DNA from: Planctomycetota bacterium
Lineage (GTDB): Bacteria > Planctomycetota > Brocadiia > Brocadiales > Bathyanammoxibiaceae
DNA: 64,000 bases
Direction: 5' to 3'
NCBI GenBank assembly: GCA_016209685.1
Contig: JACQVQ010000013.1
Location: 1 to 64,000, forward strand
The translations under genes and the position numbers were made by a program. Below the pieces are notes generated by a model that did no database searches, was not told where the DNA came from, and saw only the letters and a list, made by a program, of their open reading frames with translations. Positions 56,948 through 64,000 of this stretch are shown one piece after another (position 1 is the first letter of the stretch; every line of letters begins with the position of its first letter).

Positions 56948-59341
56948 TTACTTCTTATTATCTACTACTGACAATTCCACCAATACCTTGCCACTGCCAA
57001 TATTCCCCTCTGCGTCAGTGGCATTAATTATTATAGTATGCTCTCCTTGAGATAGGCCCTCCACGATGAATTGGAAATCTTCTTCCCTGGAATCAAAGAT
57101 ATTATCCCTGGGGAAGATGGCCTTCCAGTCCCCTGCGTCTACGGAGTACTCTATCCTGGTTATATTGGAGAGTTCGTCTCTGGCCAGGCCTGAGACTATT
57201 GCCTTTTCCGCCTGAGGCGGATTTGGTCCGCCTGAGGCGGAGGAGGCCGTAGCCTTTGGCTCTACAAGTAAGGGCCTTGTGTTGTCTACCAGGAAGGGTT
57301 CTGAGACCTTTTCCGCGCTCAGGGTTATGTCCGAGGGGTTGTCAGGTTCATCGCTAACGACCAATCTCGCCAGGTATTCTCCATCCGGGACCCTGGTAGT
57401 CTGCCAGTAGAAGGAGTCTCCCTTAATCTCCTCCTTGGTCACGGGTTTCCAATCCCTCTCGTTACGTCCCTTGTAAAAGAGTTGGTACCTCATGGAATCC
57501 CCGTTGGGGTCAGTGGCCTTCCAGTTAATATGTTTTGTCTCACGGTTGCCCATCCCGGGACGTGGCACACGAGAGGCCTCCTCAGGGGTGCCTGGTTCTT
57601 GTCCCCTAACGGGAGGTGAAAGCCTGGGGAACCTTTCCCTCTGATTGAGCGGCAGGGCCTGGCCGACTGATAGAGAGAGGATATCCGGGGCCTGGTTCTG
57701 GGGCAGGTAGGCCAGGGAGACCCTCTGGAGCAGTGGCGCCTCCTGAGGTCTTGTGGTAACGAGCCTTGCCCTGTACTGTATAAAACGGGAGTCTGGACTC
57801 TGAACCTTATGCAGGGGTGGCCCGGCGGTTAGTCCATATCCCTGGTATTCTTCGGACCAGGGACTCCACGTGTTGTCCGGTTTCTTGCTATTGCCTGTTC
57901 GGGTAGAAAGGGTTAGTTTGGTGCCCTCCGGTGTATTCCCTTCCCAGGACAGATTCCCCCACGTGGTGATAAATTTGGCGTCAAATACCTCAGATTCAAA
58001 GCTCCCCTCACGGCAGTAGGTGTTAGAGGCCAGAAAGAGCCGTCCTGCGTTGCCTGTACCATAGAAGAACCCCCCCTCCTCCTCACCTAAGAGGCATAAC
58101 ACCTGGGTCTCCTCCGCATCTAACAAGGTGCACGTCTCTCCTCTGGTATCCAGCTTATAGATTCTTGCCTCACTGCCCGTCCCTACCAGGACGTTGCCCC
58201 TGTGGTCTACCGACAGGCTAAAGACGAGGGCCTGGGGGACTTCTAACACCTTTTTTACGGTGCCATTGGGGGTAATCCTGTAGACGAAATTAGTAATCTT
58301 TGGCAGGTATGGAGGGACTGCGGGCCTTTCGGCCTCTCTGGGCCTGAGTCCTTCCTCAGGGGTGGCCCTGGGGATGGGTGGAGGGGGTGGGGGCTCCTGG
58401 AGGGAGGAGTTGGAGCTGATTGGGGATGGGGTAGGTTCCATGGGAGAGGGGGGTCTGAGGATGGGTGGCACCGGTGGGGGGGGAACCATAGGGACCCTGG
58501 GTCTTGCCCCCGAGGCTGTGCCTGCATATAGTTGCCCAAGGCTATCCATGGCCAGGCAATGCACCTCTCCCTCCTCGGCATCGTAGAGTATAAAGGCCTG
58601 GCCCTGTGGATTTATCTTATAAATAAGGCCGTTTGGTTCACTGCAGGCGTAAAGGTTTGACTCCTTATCCGGTATCAAATCCAGCAGGTGCGTCTCCGAA
58701 GAGTCAAAAAATACGTCTGCCTTGCCCTCCGCGGATATCTTGTAGATAACCCCATCGGGTCCGGTAGCCGCATAAAGATTTCCCCTGGCGTCAAAGACCA
58801 GCTTCCAGACATAATTGGCAGGGAGGTCACAGAATAGGTTTACCTCGCCTTGTGGAGAGATACGGTAGACGTGCCCCTGTGGGGAGGTGCCGGCATATAT
58901 CTCCCCTGATGGGGAGACCGCCAGGGTGTGGACGTGTAGTTCAGTGGAACGGAATAGCAGCTGGAGCCTGCCTCCGCCTGAGGCGGATGGGTCCAGCTTA
59001 TATACGCTACCAGGGTCTCCCGTACCTACGTAAATTTGTCCCTTTGTCGTGAGCAACCCCGACACCGTGTCCCTGACCAGGGTCCATACATAAGGTTCGG
59101 TTATGCCCTCTATGCGGAGCACTTCGGGGGAGAGCGTAATGCCCCTGGGCGTAACGGAGGTATTATTTTTCTTGCCGGCCTCAGACCAGAGGGTGGCAGA
59201 CTGGGTCCAGACCTGTGTATTAACGCCGCTTGACTCTTTACTACAGAAGAGCACAAGGGAAAAAAGACACAGGTAGCAAGCAATACCGAGGGTAGGGGGA
59301 AGCAATCTTTTCCCCCCCGTTCTTGTCTCAGTTTTCTTCAT
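56948..59341 (-). CDS. Exported beta-propeller protein with Pro-rich linker and Ig/fibronectin-like domains
   Basis: 797 residues. N-terminal hydrophobic segment with LVLFCSKESS, possibly a lipoprotein signal. Propeller about 65-290 and 340-440 built of repeats ending GxIYxGTxxxGxVYKI; a Pro-rich linker (PPPPVPPILRPPSPMEPTP and following, about 283-335) interrupts it. After that an FESEVFDAKFITTWGNLSW domain and fibronectin/bacterial Ig-like parts (NWKATDPNGDSMRYQLFYKG, DGEYLARLVVSDEPDNP, TIIINATDAEGNIG). Three CCGCCTGAGGCGG copies are translated in it: PSASGGG near 118 and SSASGGPNPPQAEK near 710. Likely surface or periplasmic and co-transcribed with the S55 protein (48-bp gap). Function unknown. 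Confidence 0.8.
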   Translation of the reverse strand: MKKTETRTGGKRLLPPTLGIACYLCLFSLVLFCSKESSGVNTQVWTQSATLWSEAGKKNNTSVTPRGITLSPEVLRIEGITEPYVWTLVRDTVSGLLTTKGQIYVGTGDPGSVYKLDPSASGGGRLQLLFRSTELHVHTLAVSPSGEIYAGTSPQGHVYRISPQGEVNLFCDLPANYVWKLVFDARGNLYAATGPDGVIYKISAEGKADVFFDSSETHLLDLIPDKESNLYACSEPNGLIYKINPQGQAFILYDAEEGEVHCLAMDSLGQLYAGTASGARPRVPMVPPPPVPPILRPPSPMEPTPSPISSNSSLQEPPPPPPIPRATPEEGLRPREAERPAVPPYLPKITNFVYRITPNGTVKKVLEVPQALVFSLSVDHRGNVLVGTGSEARIYKLDTRGETCTLLDAEETQVLCLLGEEEGGFFYGTGNAGRLFLASNTYCREGSFESEVFDAKFITTWGNLSWEGNTPEGTKLTLSTRTGNSKKPDNTWSPWSEEYQGYGLTAGPPLHKVQSPDSRFIQYRARLVTTRPQEAPLLQRVSLAYLPQNQAPDILSLSVGQALPLNQRERFPRLSPPVRGQEPGTPEEASRVPRPGMGNRETKHINWKATDPNGDSMRYQLFYKGRNERDWKPVTKEEIKGDSFYWQTTRVPDGEYLARLVVSDEPDNPSDITLSAEKVSEPFLVDNTRPLLVEPKATASSASGGPNPPQAEKAIVSGLARDELSNITRIEYSVDAGDWKAIFPRDNIFDSREEDFQFIVEGLSQGEHTIIINATDAEGNIGSGKVLVELSVVDNKK
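57207..57241. repeat. Tandem pair of CCGCCTGAGGCGG cores in coding DNA
   Basis: Two cores 20 bp apart. On the minus strand the first is read as SASGG and the second, shifted by the spacer, as NPPQAE, so one repeat yields two different peptides here. Confidence 0.88.
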
Positions 59342-59389
59342 TTCTTTTTGCCAATCCCTACCCCCTACTCCCTAACCCCTGGTTCCCGG

Positions 59390-61378
59390 CTAGCTCCCCT
59401 CTTTTACGGTTAGCGTAAAATTTTGTGAGCCCTGGAGGATCCAGTCCACTGGTCTCTTGCTGACGAGCTCCTCCGTGAGACGGCCAATCCCGCTCTGATT
59501 GGGGAAGGACATTATTGAGAGGAGGGAGGAGGGGAGGGAGGGGAGGGGCTTGCCTCTATATGTAATCCCTCTCTTTGGGAGTACGGCCCTTACTATGAGG
59601 TTGGTATTGGGTTCTGCATCCTCCAGTATTTTTATCAGGTGCTCCAGACTTGTTGGGAGGAATTTCTCCGGCGCCCTGGAGCGCTCCAGGGCCTGGCTGG
59701 TATCTGCGTTACAGGCGTCCACCGTTATGGTACTCCCAGGGGAGACGTCCAGTGGTATCTGAAGAGGTACGGTTATTACTACAGGTTCCTTGCCGAAGGG
59801 TCTGATAGTCACGAATAACTGGACCGTTTCTCCCGGCCCGACCTCTCTGGTTTCTACCTTTATATCCTCAATATAGGCCAGTCTCCTTTCATCCGAGACC
59901 TTAGCCTCTAGGGATATCCTCTTAATACTCGCCTCCTGGAACGGATTGTTCATTATCAGGGCAATGGGCTGGGTGATATGATAGACCGGGAACCAGGTGG
60001 GATGTGGTTCGTAGTAGATGTTCTCTACCTTTACTGGTCTATCCCGCCCTTCCATCTCTATGGAGAGGGAGAGCCTTACGGTCTTATCGCCGGCCTGTCT
60101 CTCTGTGGCAAGGAGGGCGCTCTCTGAGGCCCATTGGATGAGGTTTTGTGTCAGGAATCTGTCCTTCACCACCTCAAAGTTGTACTCTACCTCCTGGTTA
60201 CCCGCCACTTTTATGGTGCAGGGTATCAGGGCTGAAAACTGGCCCAGGGTGCCTGCCAGGGCCGCCTTACTGTCCTGGAATATCCTCCCCATGATTCTCG
60301 TGGGACTGGCAAGTTTTAACGAGGTGCTCTGGATGGGTATAACGGCGTGGACGTGGGCCCCAGCCAGGGGTATATCGGTCTTGCCCGCCTGGATGAAGGG
60401 ATGTCCAAAGGCCAGGATGCTGTCCCCCAGGCGATAGGTAAGGGTACCAACGGCCGAGGCGTTTATATCCCCCCTGGACAGGATAGTGGCTATGGCCGCC
60501 CCTGGTGCCATATTTTCTGCCTCTATCTGGAGCGTCCCCGCCTGCCCCCCTTCTGCCGTAAGAGGCCCGGCCATTTGAACTTTTGAACCGTTAAACCCTT
60601 GAACTTCTGTTGTTTCGTCCCCCATCGGTATGGGGCCATGGGGTGTAACCCCCCCTCCCTGCACGGGGAAGAGGCCGTACCTCTCTAACCCTTCCGACAT
60701 CTGCTTGAGGACTCGCTGGTCAAAGCCACCCACCATCAAAGGCGTCTTTATTGGGACCATCCTCAGGATGGGCTGTTTACTCGGGTCCGATGGGAATGAC
60801 CACCCTTCCCGGGCCAGGGCCTCTTTTACGTTCATTTCATGTGGTCCCAGGGGCGATTCCCAGACTGCTGGGGGCATATATCTGCCTGGGGCGGAAGCAA
60901 GTTCTTTCTCTCCCTTTTTGGCGCCAGGTCCACCTGAGGCGGAAGTCGCCTCTCCGGCCTCCAGCACCTTTAGCATCTCCTTGATGGGTGTCACCCCCGC
61001 TATGGCCTCCTTTGCAAAACCCCATCCATAAGAGACTGCGCCAATAACCTTGTCCTCCACGTACACCGGGCTGCCGCTCATCCCCGAAATGACGCCTGTC
61101 TTTTCCAGGGGCCCACCCGAGAGCTTCACCAGTATCATGTCGTTCTTGGTTTCCCAGTTCTTCAGGACCCCCAATATTTCTACGTCAAACTCCTCTATTT
61201 TGTCTCCGGAGAAGACCGTCTTGCCATATCCCTTCATCCCGGGCCGCAATTCGTCCACATCAAGGAACACGTTGCCAGTATCATAAGCCCCCACGGCCAA
61301 CCCCCCTGAGGCGGACCAGGTAATTGAGGCAAATAATAATATAGTGTAGTAAACGTTATTCCTATTTAAGTAAGGCAT
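59390..61378 (-). CDS. SpoIVB-type (S55) peptidase domain protein
   Basis: 662 residues. Signal segment YYTILLFASITWS, then DELRPGMKGYGKTVFSGDKIEEFDVEILG and SGGPLEKTGVISGMSGSPVYVEDKVIGAVSYGW; the Ser of GMSGSP is the S55-type catalytic residue. GDSILAFGHPFIQAG and the long beta-rich C-terminus are found in the planctomycete and deltaproteobacterial S55 proteins. Three translated repeats: SASGG at the signal peptide end, SASGG near 148, and VQGFNGSKVQM (about 257-267) from a TTTGAACTTTTGAACC tract. All lie between conserved blocks. A protease role is known for SpoIVB; in this branch it is not established. Confidence 0.85.
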   Translation of the reverse strand: MPYLNRNNVYYTILLFASITWSASGGLAVGAYDTGNVFLDVDELRPGMKGYGKTVFSGDKIEEFDVEILGVLKNWETKNDMILVKLSGGPLEKTGVISGMSGSPVYVEDKVIGAVSYGWGFAKEAIAGVTPIKEMLKVLEAGEATSASGGPGAKKGEKELASAPGRYMPPAVWESPLGPHEMNVKEALAREGWSFPSDPSKQPILRMVPIKTPLMVGGFDQRVLKQMSEGLERYGLFPVQGGGVTPHGPIPMGDETTEVQGFNGSKVQMAGPLTAEGGQAGTLQIEAENMAPGAAIATILSRGDINASAVGTLTYRLGDSILAFGHPFIQAGKTDIPLAGAHVHAVIPIQSTSLKLASPTRIMGRIFQDSKAALAGTLGQFSALIPCTIKVAGNQEVEYNFEVVKDRFLTQNLIQWASESALLATERQAGDKTVRLSLSIEMEGRDRPVKVENIYYEPHPTWFPVYHITQPIALIMNNPFQEASIKRISLEAKVSDERRLAYIEDIKVETREVGPGETVQLFVTIRPFGKEPVVITVPLQIPLDVSPGSTITVDACNADTSQALERSRAPEKFLPTSLEHLIKILEDAEPNTNLIVRAVLPKRGITYRGKPLPSLPSSLLSIMSFPNQSGIGRLTEELVSKRPVDWILQGSQNFTLTVKEGS
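60573..60610. repeat. TTTGAACC periodic tract (family D) inside the S55 gene
   Basis: CATTTGAACTTTTGAACCGT and further TTAAACCCTTGAACTTC, the same unit as the sdhD-sdhC and sdhC-sdhA spacers, read in frame. Confidence 0.88.
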
Positions 61379-61525
61379 ATCATCCTGTAAGGGGACCGGT
61401 TACAGGGAACAGATAACGGGTAAAAATCTTTTCCCCCATATCCTGTCTCCTATTACCTGTAACCTTGTCTAGCCGGCGGAGTCTATCAGTTCCCACGCCT
61501 TTTGTCAAACCTTACCCCGTGCAGG

Positions 61526-61554
61526 TTGATATTAGCCCTATGAACTGGTATAAT
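61526..61554 (+). promoter_or_regulatory. Sigma-70 promoter for the tsaC/ywlC gene
   Basis: TTGATA (61526-61531), 17-bp spacer, TATAAT (61549-61554); predicted start near 61561, 12 nt before the ATG at 61573. Confidence 0.75.
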
Positions 61555-61572
61555 CTTTTCGTTGAAAAAACA

Positions 61573-62223
61573 ATGAATATGAGACTACTGGACGTAAAAG
61601 ATAAAGACAGATACCGGGAATACCTCCAGGAAGCGGCCGAGGCCCTCAGGTCTGGAGAGATTGTGGCCTTCCCTACTGAGACGGTTTACGGCCTCGGGGT
61701 TAATGCCCAGGATGAAAAGGCCGTAAAGAATTTATACGCCGTAAAACAGAGACCCCAGGAAAAAGAATTTGCAAGGATTATCTGCAACCTGGAGGAGATA
61801 GATTGGCTCCTGGGGCAGGTGGAAGACCCCGTCCACCAACTAATTGAGCGCTTTTGGCCAGGGCCTCTTACCATCGTCTTTTCAGGATACGATAAAAAAG
61901 ATATAGGGGTTAGATTCCCTGACCACAAAGTAGCACAGGACCTGGTCAGGCTCTCCGGGGTACCAGTGCTTGCCACCAGCGTCAATATCTCTGGTGGCCC
62001 GCCTGCTACCAGTGCCGGGGAGGTGATGGCAACGATGGGTGGGAAGATAAGACTTGTCTTGGATGGCGGCCCTTGCCGCCTGGAGACCCCTTCCACCGTA
62101 GTTAAAATCTCTAAGGGTTCTTACCAAATCCTCCGTATTGGGGCCATCCCAGAAGAGGCCATAAACGAATGTCTGGTGGCGAGGGCCACTCCCGACAAAA
62201 AGGGACACCTGATAATACAATGA
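61573..62223 (+). CDS. ywlC: Threonylcarbamoyl-AMP synthase (Sua5/YwlC/YrdC)
   Basis: 216 residues from MNMRLLDVKDKDRY; the promoter position excludes the longer frame from 61465. Makes threonylcarbamoyl-AMP for t6A37 of ANN-decoding tRNAs. Signature: GEIVAFPTETVYGLGVNA, KQRPQEKEFARIIC (usual KxRPxxxPL), RFWPGPLTIVF, GVRFPDH, LATSVNISGGPPATSAGEV and ETPSTVVKIS. Short YrdC form with a brief C-terminal extension, no Sua5 domain. Its stop overlaps the rpiB start. Confidence 0.92.
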   Translation: MNMRLLDVKDKDRYREYLQEAAEALRSGEIVAFPTETVYGLGVNAQDEKAVKNLYAVKQRPQEKEFARIICNLEEIDWLLGQVEDPVHQLIERFWPGPLTIVFSGYDKKDIGVRFPDHKVAQDLVRLSGVPVLATSVNISGGPPATSAGEVMATMGGKIRLVLDGGPCRLETPSTVVKISKGSYQILRIGAIPEEAINECLVARATPDKKGHLIIQ

Positions 62224-62660
62224 AGATTGCCATTGCTTCCGACCACAGGGGTTTTGAGTTCAAGCAGAAGATAGCCCACCTCCTCTCCGAGGGAGGGCAC
62301 ACCGTAGTGGACTTCGGTACCGATGATGGGGAGAAGTCGGTAGATTACCCTGACTATGGCTCCAAGGCGGCCGTGGCAGTGGCCAGGGGGGAGTGTGAGA
62401 GGGCAATCCTTATCTGCGGTACGGGGATAGGGATGTCCCTGACCGCCAACAAGATAAAGGGTATCCGTGCGGCGGTAGGAAATGACCTCTATAGTACGGA
62501 GATGAGCCGCCGGCATAACGACTCTAACGTCCTGTGCGTAGGGGCTGACCTTTTACCTCCCGGACCGCTGGTCAAAAAGATACTGAACGTATGGCTCTCT
62601 ACCCCCTTTGAGGGGGAGAGACATACCCGCAGGATAAAGAAGATTCATGAACTGGAGTAG
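62220..62660 (+). CDS. rpiB: Ribose-5-phosphate isomerase B
   Basis: 146 residues from MKIAIASDHRGFEFK; the ATG at 62220 overlaps the previous stop (ATGA). RpiB/LacAB family: DHRGFE, FGTDDGEKSVDYPDYG, ILICGTGIGMSLTANKIKGIRAA with the catalytic Cys, and SRRHNDSNVLCVGA. Pentose phosphate pathway. It ends in a family G repeat (stop codon TAG at its edge). Confidence 0.94.
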   Translation: MKIAIASDHRGFEFKQKIAHLLSEGGHTVVDFGTDDGEKSVDYPDYGSKAAVAVARGECERAILICGTGIGMSLTANKIKGIRAAVGNDLYSTEMSRRHNDSNVLCVGADLLPPGPLVKKILNVWLSTPFEGERHTRRIKKIHELE

Positions 62661-62714
62661 GCAAAAGACGGTAGGCAGTATGCACTTACTTCTAACTATT
62701 GAAATGGAGTAGTC

Positions 62715-63503
62715 ATGACTGGACCCGTCCAGGGTAAGTCGGTCATCAGTGCCCCTGAAGGCGCCCACCTCAAGGTAACGCTCCTGGCCCACACCCCTGA
62801 GCCTGAAAAGGTGGTGGCCCAGGCCGCAAAACTCTGCTACAGCCCCGCCACCGTTGAAGAACTCCACGAGACCATCTATAAGACCGACCAGGAAAAGTTC
62901 ATAAAGAAACTCCTCTCCATGGGGCACATGTCTCCCATAGAGCATATCTCCTTCACCTTCGGCGTAGAAGGCATCTCAAGGGCCTGCACCCATCAACTCG
63001 TAAGACACCGCCTCGCCTCCTACAGCCAGCAGAGCCAGCGCTACGTTGGCAAAAACAGCAGTAAGACAGGCAAGGTCTTTGACTTCATCGTCCCCCCCAG
63101 TGTTGTCCAGTCCGGCAAGAAGGAGTGGTTCGTAGAAAAGATGTCAGAGCTACAGCGCTGGTACGATGAACTCGTAGACGCCCTGGGGACAATAGTACCG
63201 CCTGGCGACAAGATGGAGTCCATTTACGAAGACGCACGATTCATCCTCCCCAACGCCGCCGAGACCAAGATAGTCATCACCATGAACGCCAGGGAACTCC
63301 TACATTTCTTCCGTGTCAGGGGCTGTAACCGCGCCCAGTGGGAGATAAGGGAGATGTCCATAGAGATGCTCCGCCAGGTAAGACCCATCGCCCCGGCCAT
63401 ATTCGGCACAGCCGGCCCCGCCTGCGTCAGAGGCCACTGCAGTGAAGGCTCTTATACGTGCGGGAAGATAGAGGAGGTGAGGGCAAGGTTTAAAAAATTG
63501 TAG
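62715..63503 (+). CDS. thyX: Flavin-dependent thymidylate synthase
   Basis: 262 residues. Methylates dUMP using methylene-THF and FAD. The ThyX motif RHR-x7-S is in VRHRLASYSQQSQRYV; MSPIEHISFTFGVEGISRACTHQLVRHR and LPNAAETKIVITMNARELLHFFRVRGCNRAQWEIR are family blocks. The C-terminus ACVRGHCSEGSYTCGKIEEVRARF has extra Cys like the longer ThyX forms. GGAG ribosome site. With tmk and the phosphorylase it completes dTMP supply. Confidence 0.95.
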   Translation: MTGPVQGKSVISAPEGAHLKVTLLAHTPEPEKVVAQAAKLCYSPATVEELHETIYKTDQEKFIKKLLSMGHMSPIEHISFTFGVEGISRACTHQLVRHRLASYSQQSQRYVGKNSSKTGKVFDFIVPPSVVQSGKKEWFVEKMSELQRWYDELVDALGTIVPPGDKMESIYEDARFILPNAAETKIVITMNARELLHFFRVRGCNRAQWEIREMSIEMLRQVRPIAPAIFGTAGPACVRGHCSEGSYTCGKIEEVRARFKKL

Positions 63504-63689
63504 TGGCCGAGCTTGCTCGGCATGGCACGATTGGGCAGAGCTCTGCCACTACGTTTACTACTACTAATAGAATGAAGGAAAATGGGACGGTTCTATTTTC
63601 CTGGCCCTGTCCTTGAGCGTAGCGAAGGAATGGAAAAGGAAATAATTAGAACCGTCCCCTTTTTGCTCTTTTTACGGGAATTTTAAGAC
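63504..63689. repeat. Repeat-rich gap after thyX with a long hairpin
   Basis: 63503-63552 holds two short palindromes (GGCCGAGCTTGCTCGGC and GGGCAGAGCTCTGCC) between GTAGTGG/CCACTAC ends. 63586-63660 holds GGGACGGTTCTA paired with TAGAACCGTCCC around a 50-nt loop containing CTTGAGCGTAGCGAAGG, followed by CTTTTTGCTCTTTTT; it may terminate thyX. No gene. Confidence 0.65.
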
Positions 63690-64000
63690 ATGACCCTAGC
63701 TTTTATATCTGATTACTACCGCGCATTGCAAAAACAGGTTCAGGAACAAATTCTCGGAGAAAAAGACGAGGTTATTTTACATTCTAATACTGATGAGCTT
63801 GTTGAATATTATTTCGCTTATAACAGCCTTTCACCGATAGAGTTTGATCCCAATCGGGATCAAACTCTTGAGCATAAAAAAGAAATGAGAGTGGTTCCGG
63901 CTCGCCGTCGTGAAGAGTCTTATAGGTATGAAGGAGACTTGAATTTTGAATATGAAAGTATTGTTGTTACGTTTCCCATACTACCCAATAAGAAGATCCA
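63690..64000 (+). CDS. Partial CDS of unknown, low-GC gene
   Basis: ATG 63690, open for 103 codons to the window edge. It begins MTLAFISDYYRALQKQVQEQ and contains EKDEVILHSNTDELVEYYF, SPIEFDPNRDQTLEHKKEMR, VVPARRREESYRYEG and FEYESIVVTFPILP. GC is clearly below the neighbourhood and codons are AT-ended, suggesting recent acquisition. I do not recognise the family; the mix of charged helices and a strand-rich end could be the first part of a larger accessory protein such as those in defence islands, but this is a guess. Confidence 0.7.
   Translation, partial: MTLAFISDYYRALQKQVQEQILGEKDEVILHSNTDELVEYYFAYNSLSPIEFDPNRDQTLEHKKEMRVVPARRREESYRYEGDLNFEYESIVVTFPILPNKKI

Noticed and set aside
61465-61572. 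Extended N-terminus of the tsaC/ywlC frame
   Set aside because: A near-consensus promoter lies inside it; family homology starts after 61573.
1-64000. CRISPR array from the many 28-bp palindromes
   Set aside because: The copies are dispersed, have unequal centres and no regular spacers.
1-64000. tRNA or rRNA genes
   Set aside because: No T-loop plus acceptor-stem arrangement or conserved rRNA segment was found while reading both strands; a tRNAscan run would settle it.

Overview
The window (about 52% GC by eye) is a chromosomal segment of a Gram-negative, respiratory bacterium, most likely a planctomycete of or near the anammox order Brocadiales. The pointers are an ammonium-transporter/histidine-kinase fusion of the type known from Kuenenia (Ks-Amt5), a membrane-anchored multiheme cytochrome with a hydroxylamine-dehydrogenase-like C-terminal part, three Amt proteins, an S55-type peptidase, and a complete succinate dehydrogenase set. 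No hydrazine synthase, rRNA, tRNA or CRISPR array is seen, so the taxonomic call is an inference.

Layout. 0-7 kb: two small unknown genes (the first phage-tail-like), then three minus-strand exported or repeat-rich proteins, one with a formylglycine-generating-enzyme-like domain. 7-14.7 kb: an 11-haem cytochrome and the TCA run acn-mdh-sdhD-sdhC-sdhA-sdhB with overlapping starts. 14.8-36.9 kb: housekeeping genes (ppdK, yidD-rnpA, lysS, lolD, ilvE, lspA, dksA-like, pntAA-pntAB-pntB, argS, trpS, an old yellow enzyme, dprA, tmk, a thymidine phosphorylase, marC-like and NhaD/ArsB-like transporters). 37-38 kb: four tandem genes for tiny secreted Cys-rich peptides, one too short for usual ORF cut-offs. 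38.5-42 kb: purH-trpF, an orphan YgiT-type antitoxin, mazG. 42-56 kb: an ammonium island with two amt genes, a diheme cytochrome, a porin, two divergent P-II proteins, an NtrC-type regulator and the 1263-residue Amt-PAS-PAS-GAF-PAS-kinase. 56-64 kb: a HepT/MntA toxin-antitoxin pair, a propeller lipoprotein, the S55 protein, tsaC/ywlC, rpiB, thyX, and a low-GC gene cut by the window edge.

The ammonium island looks like one regulon. The sensor kinase and the NtrC-type regulator lie next to each other. Sequences with exact sigma-54 spacing (GG-N10-GC) lie in front of the kinase gene itself and in front of the P-II/P-II/amt run. A 23-codon hydrophobic ORF sits between glnB and amt.

The other striking property is a dense population of short repeat families (28-bp GTAGGGGC...GCCCCTAC palindromes, CCGCCTGAGGCGG cores, 70-135-bp MITE-like elements, 7-8-nt periodic tracts). 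They fill the intergenic DNA and also sit in frame inside conserved genes such as rnpA, dprA, argS, mazG, pntAB and the S55 protein, adding residues, signal-peptide segments and stop codons.
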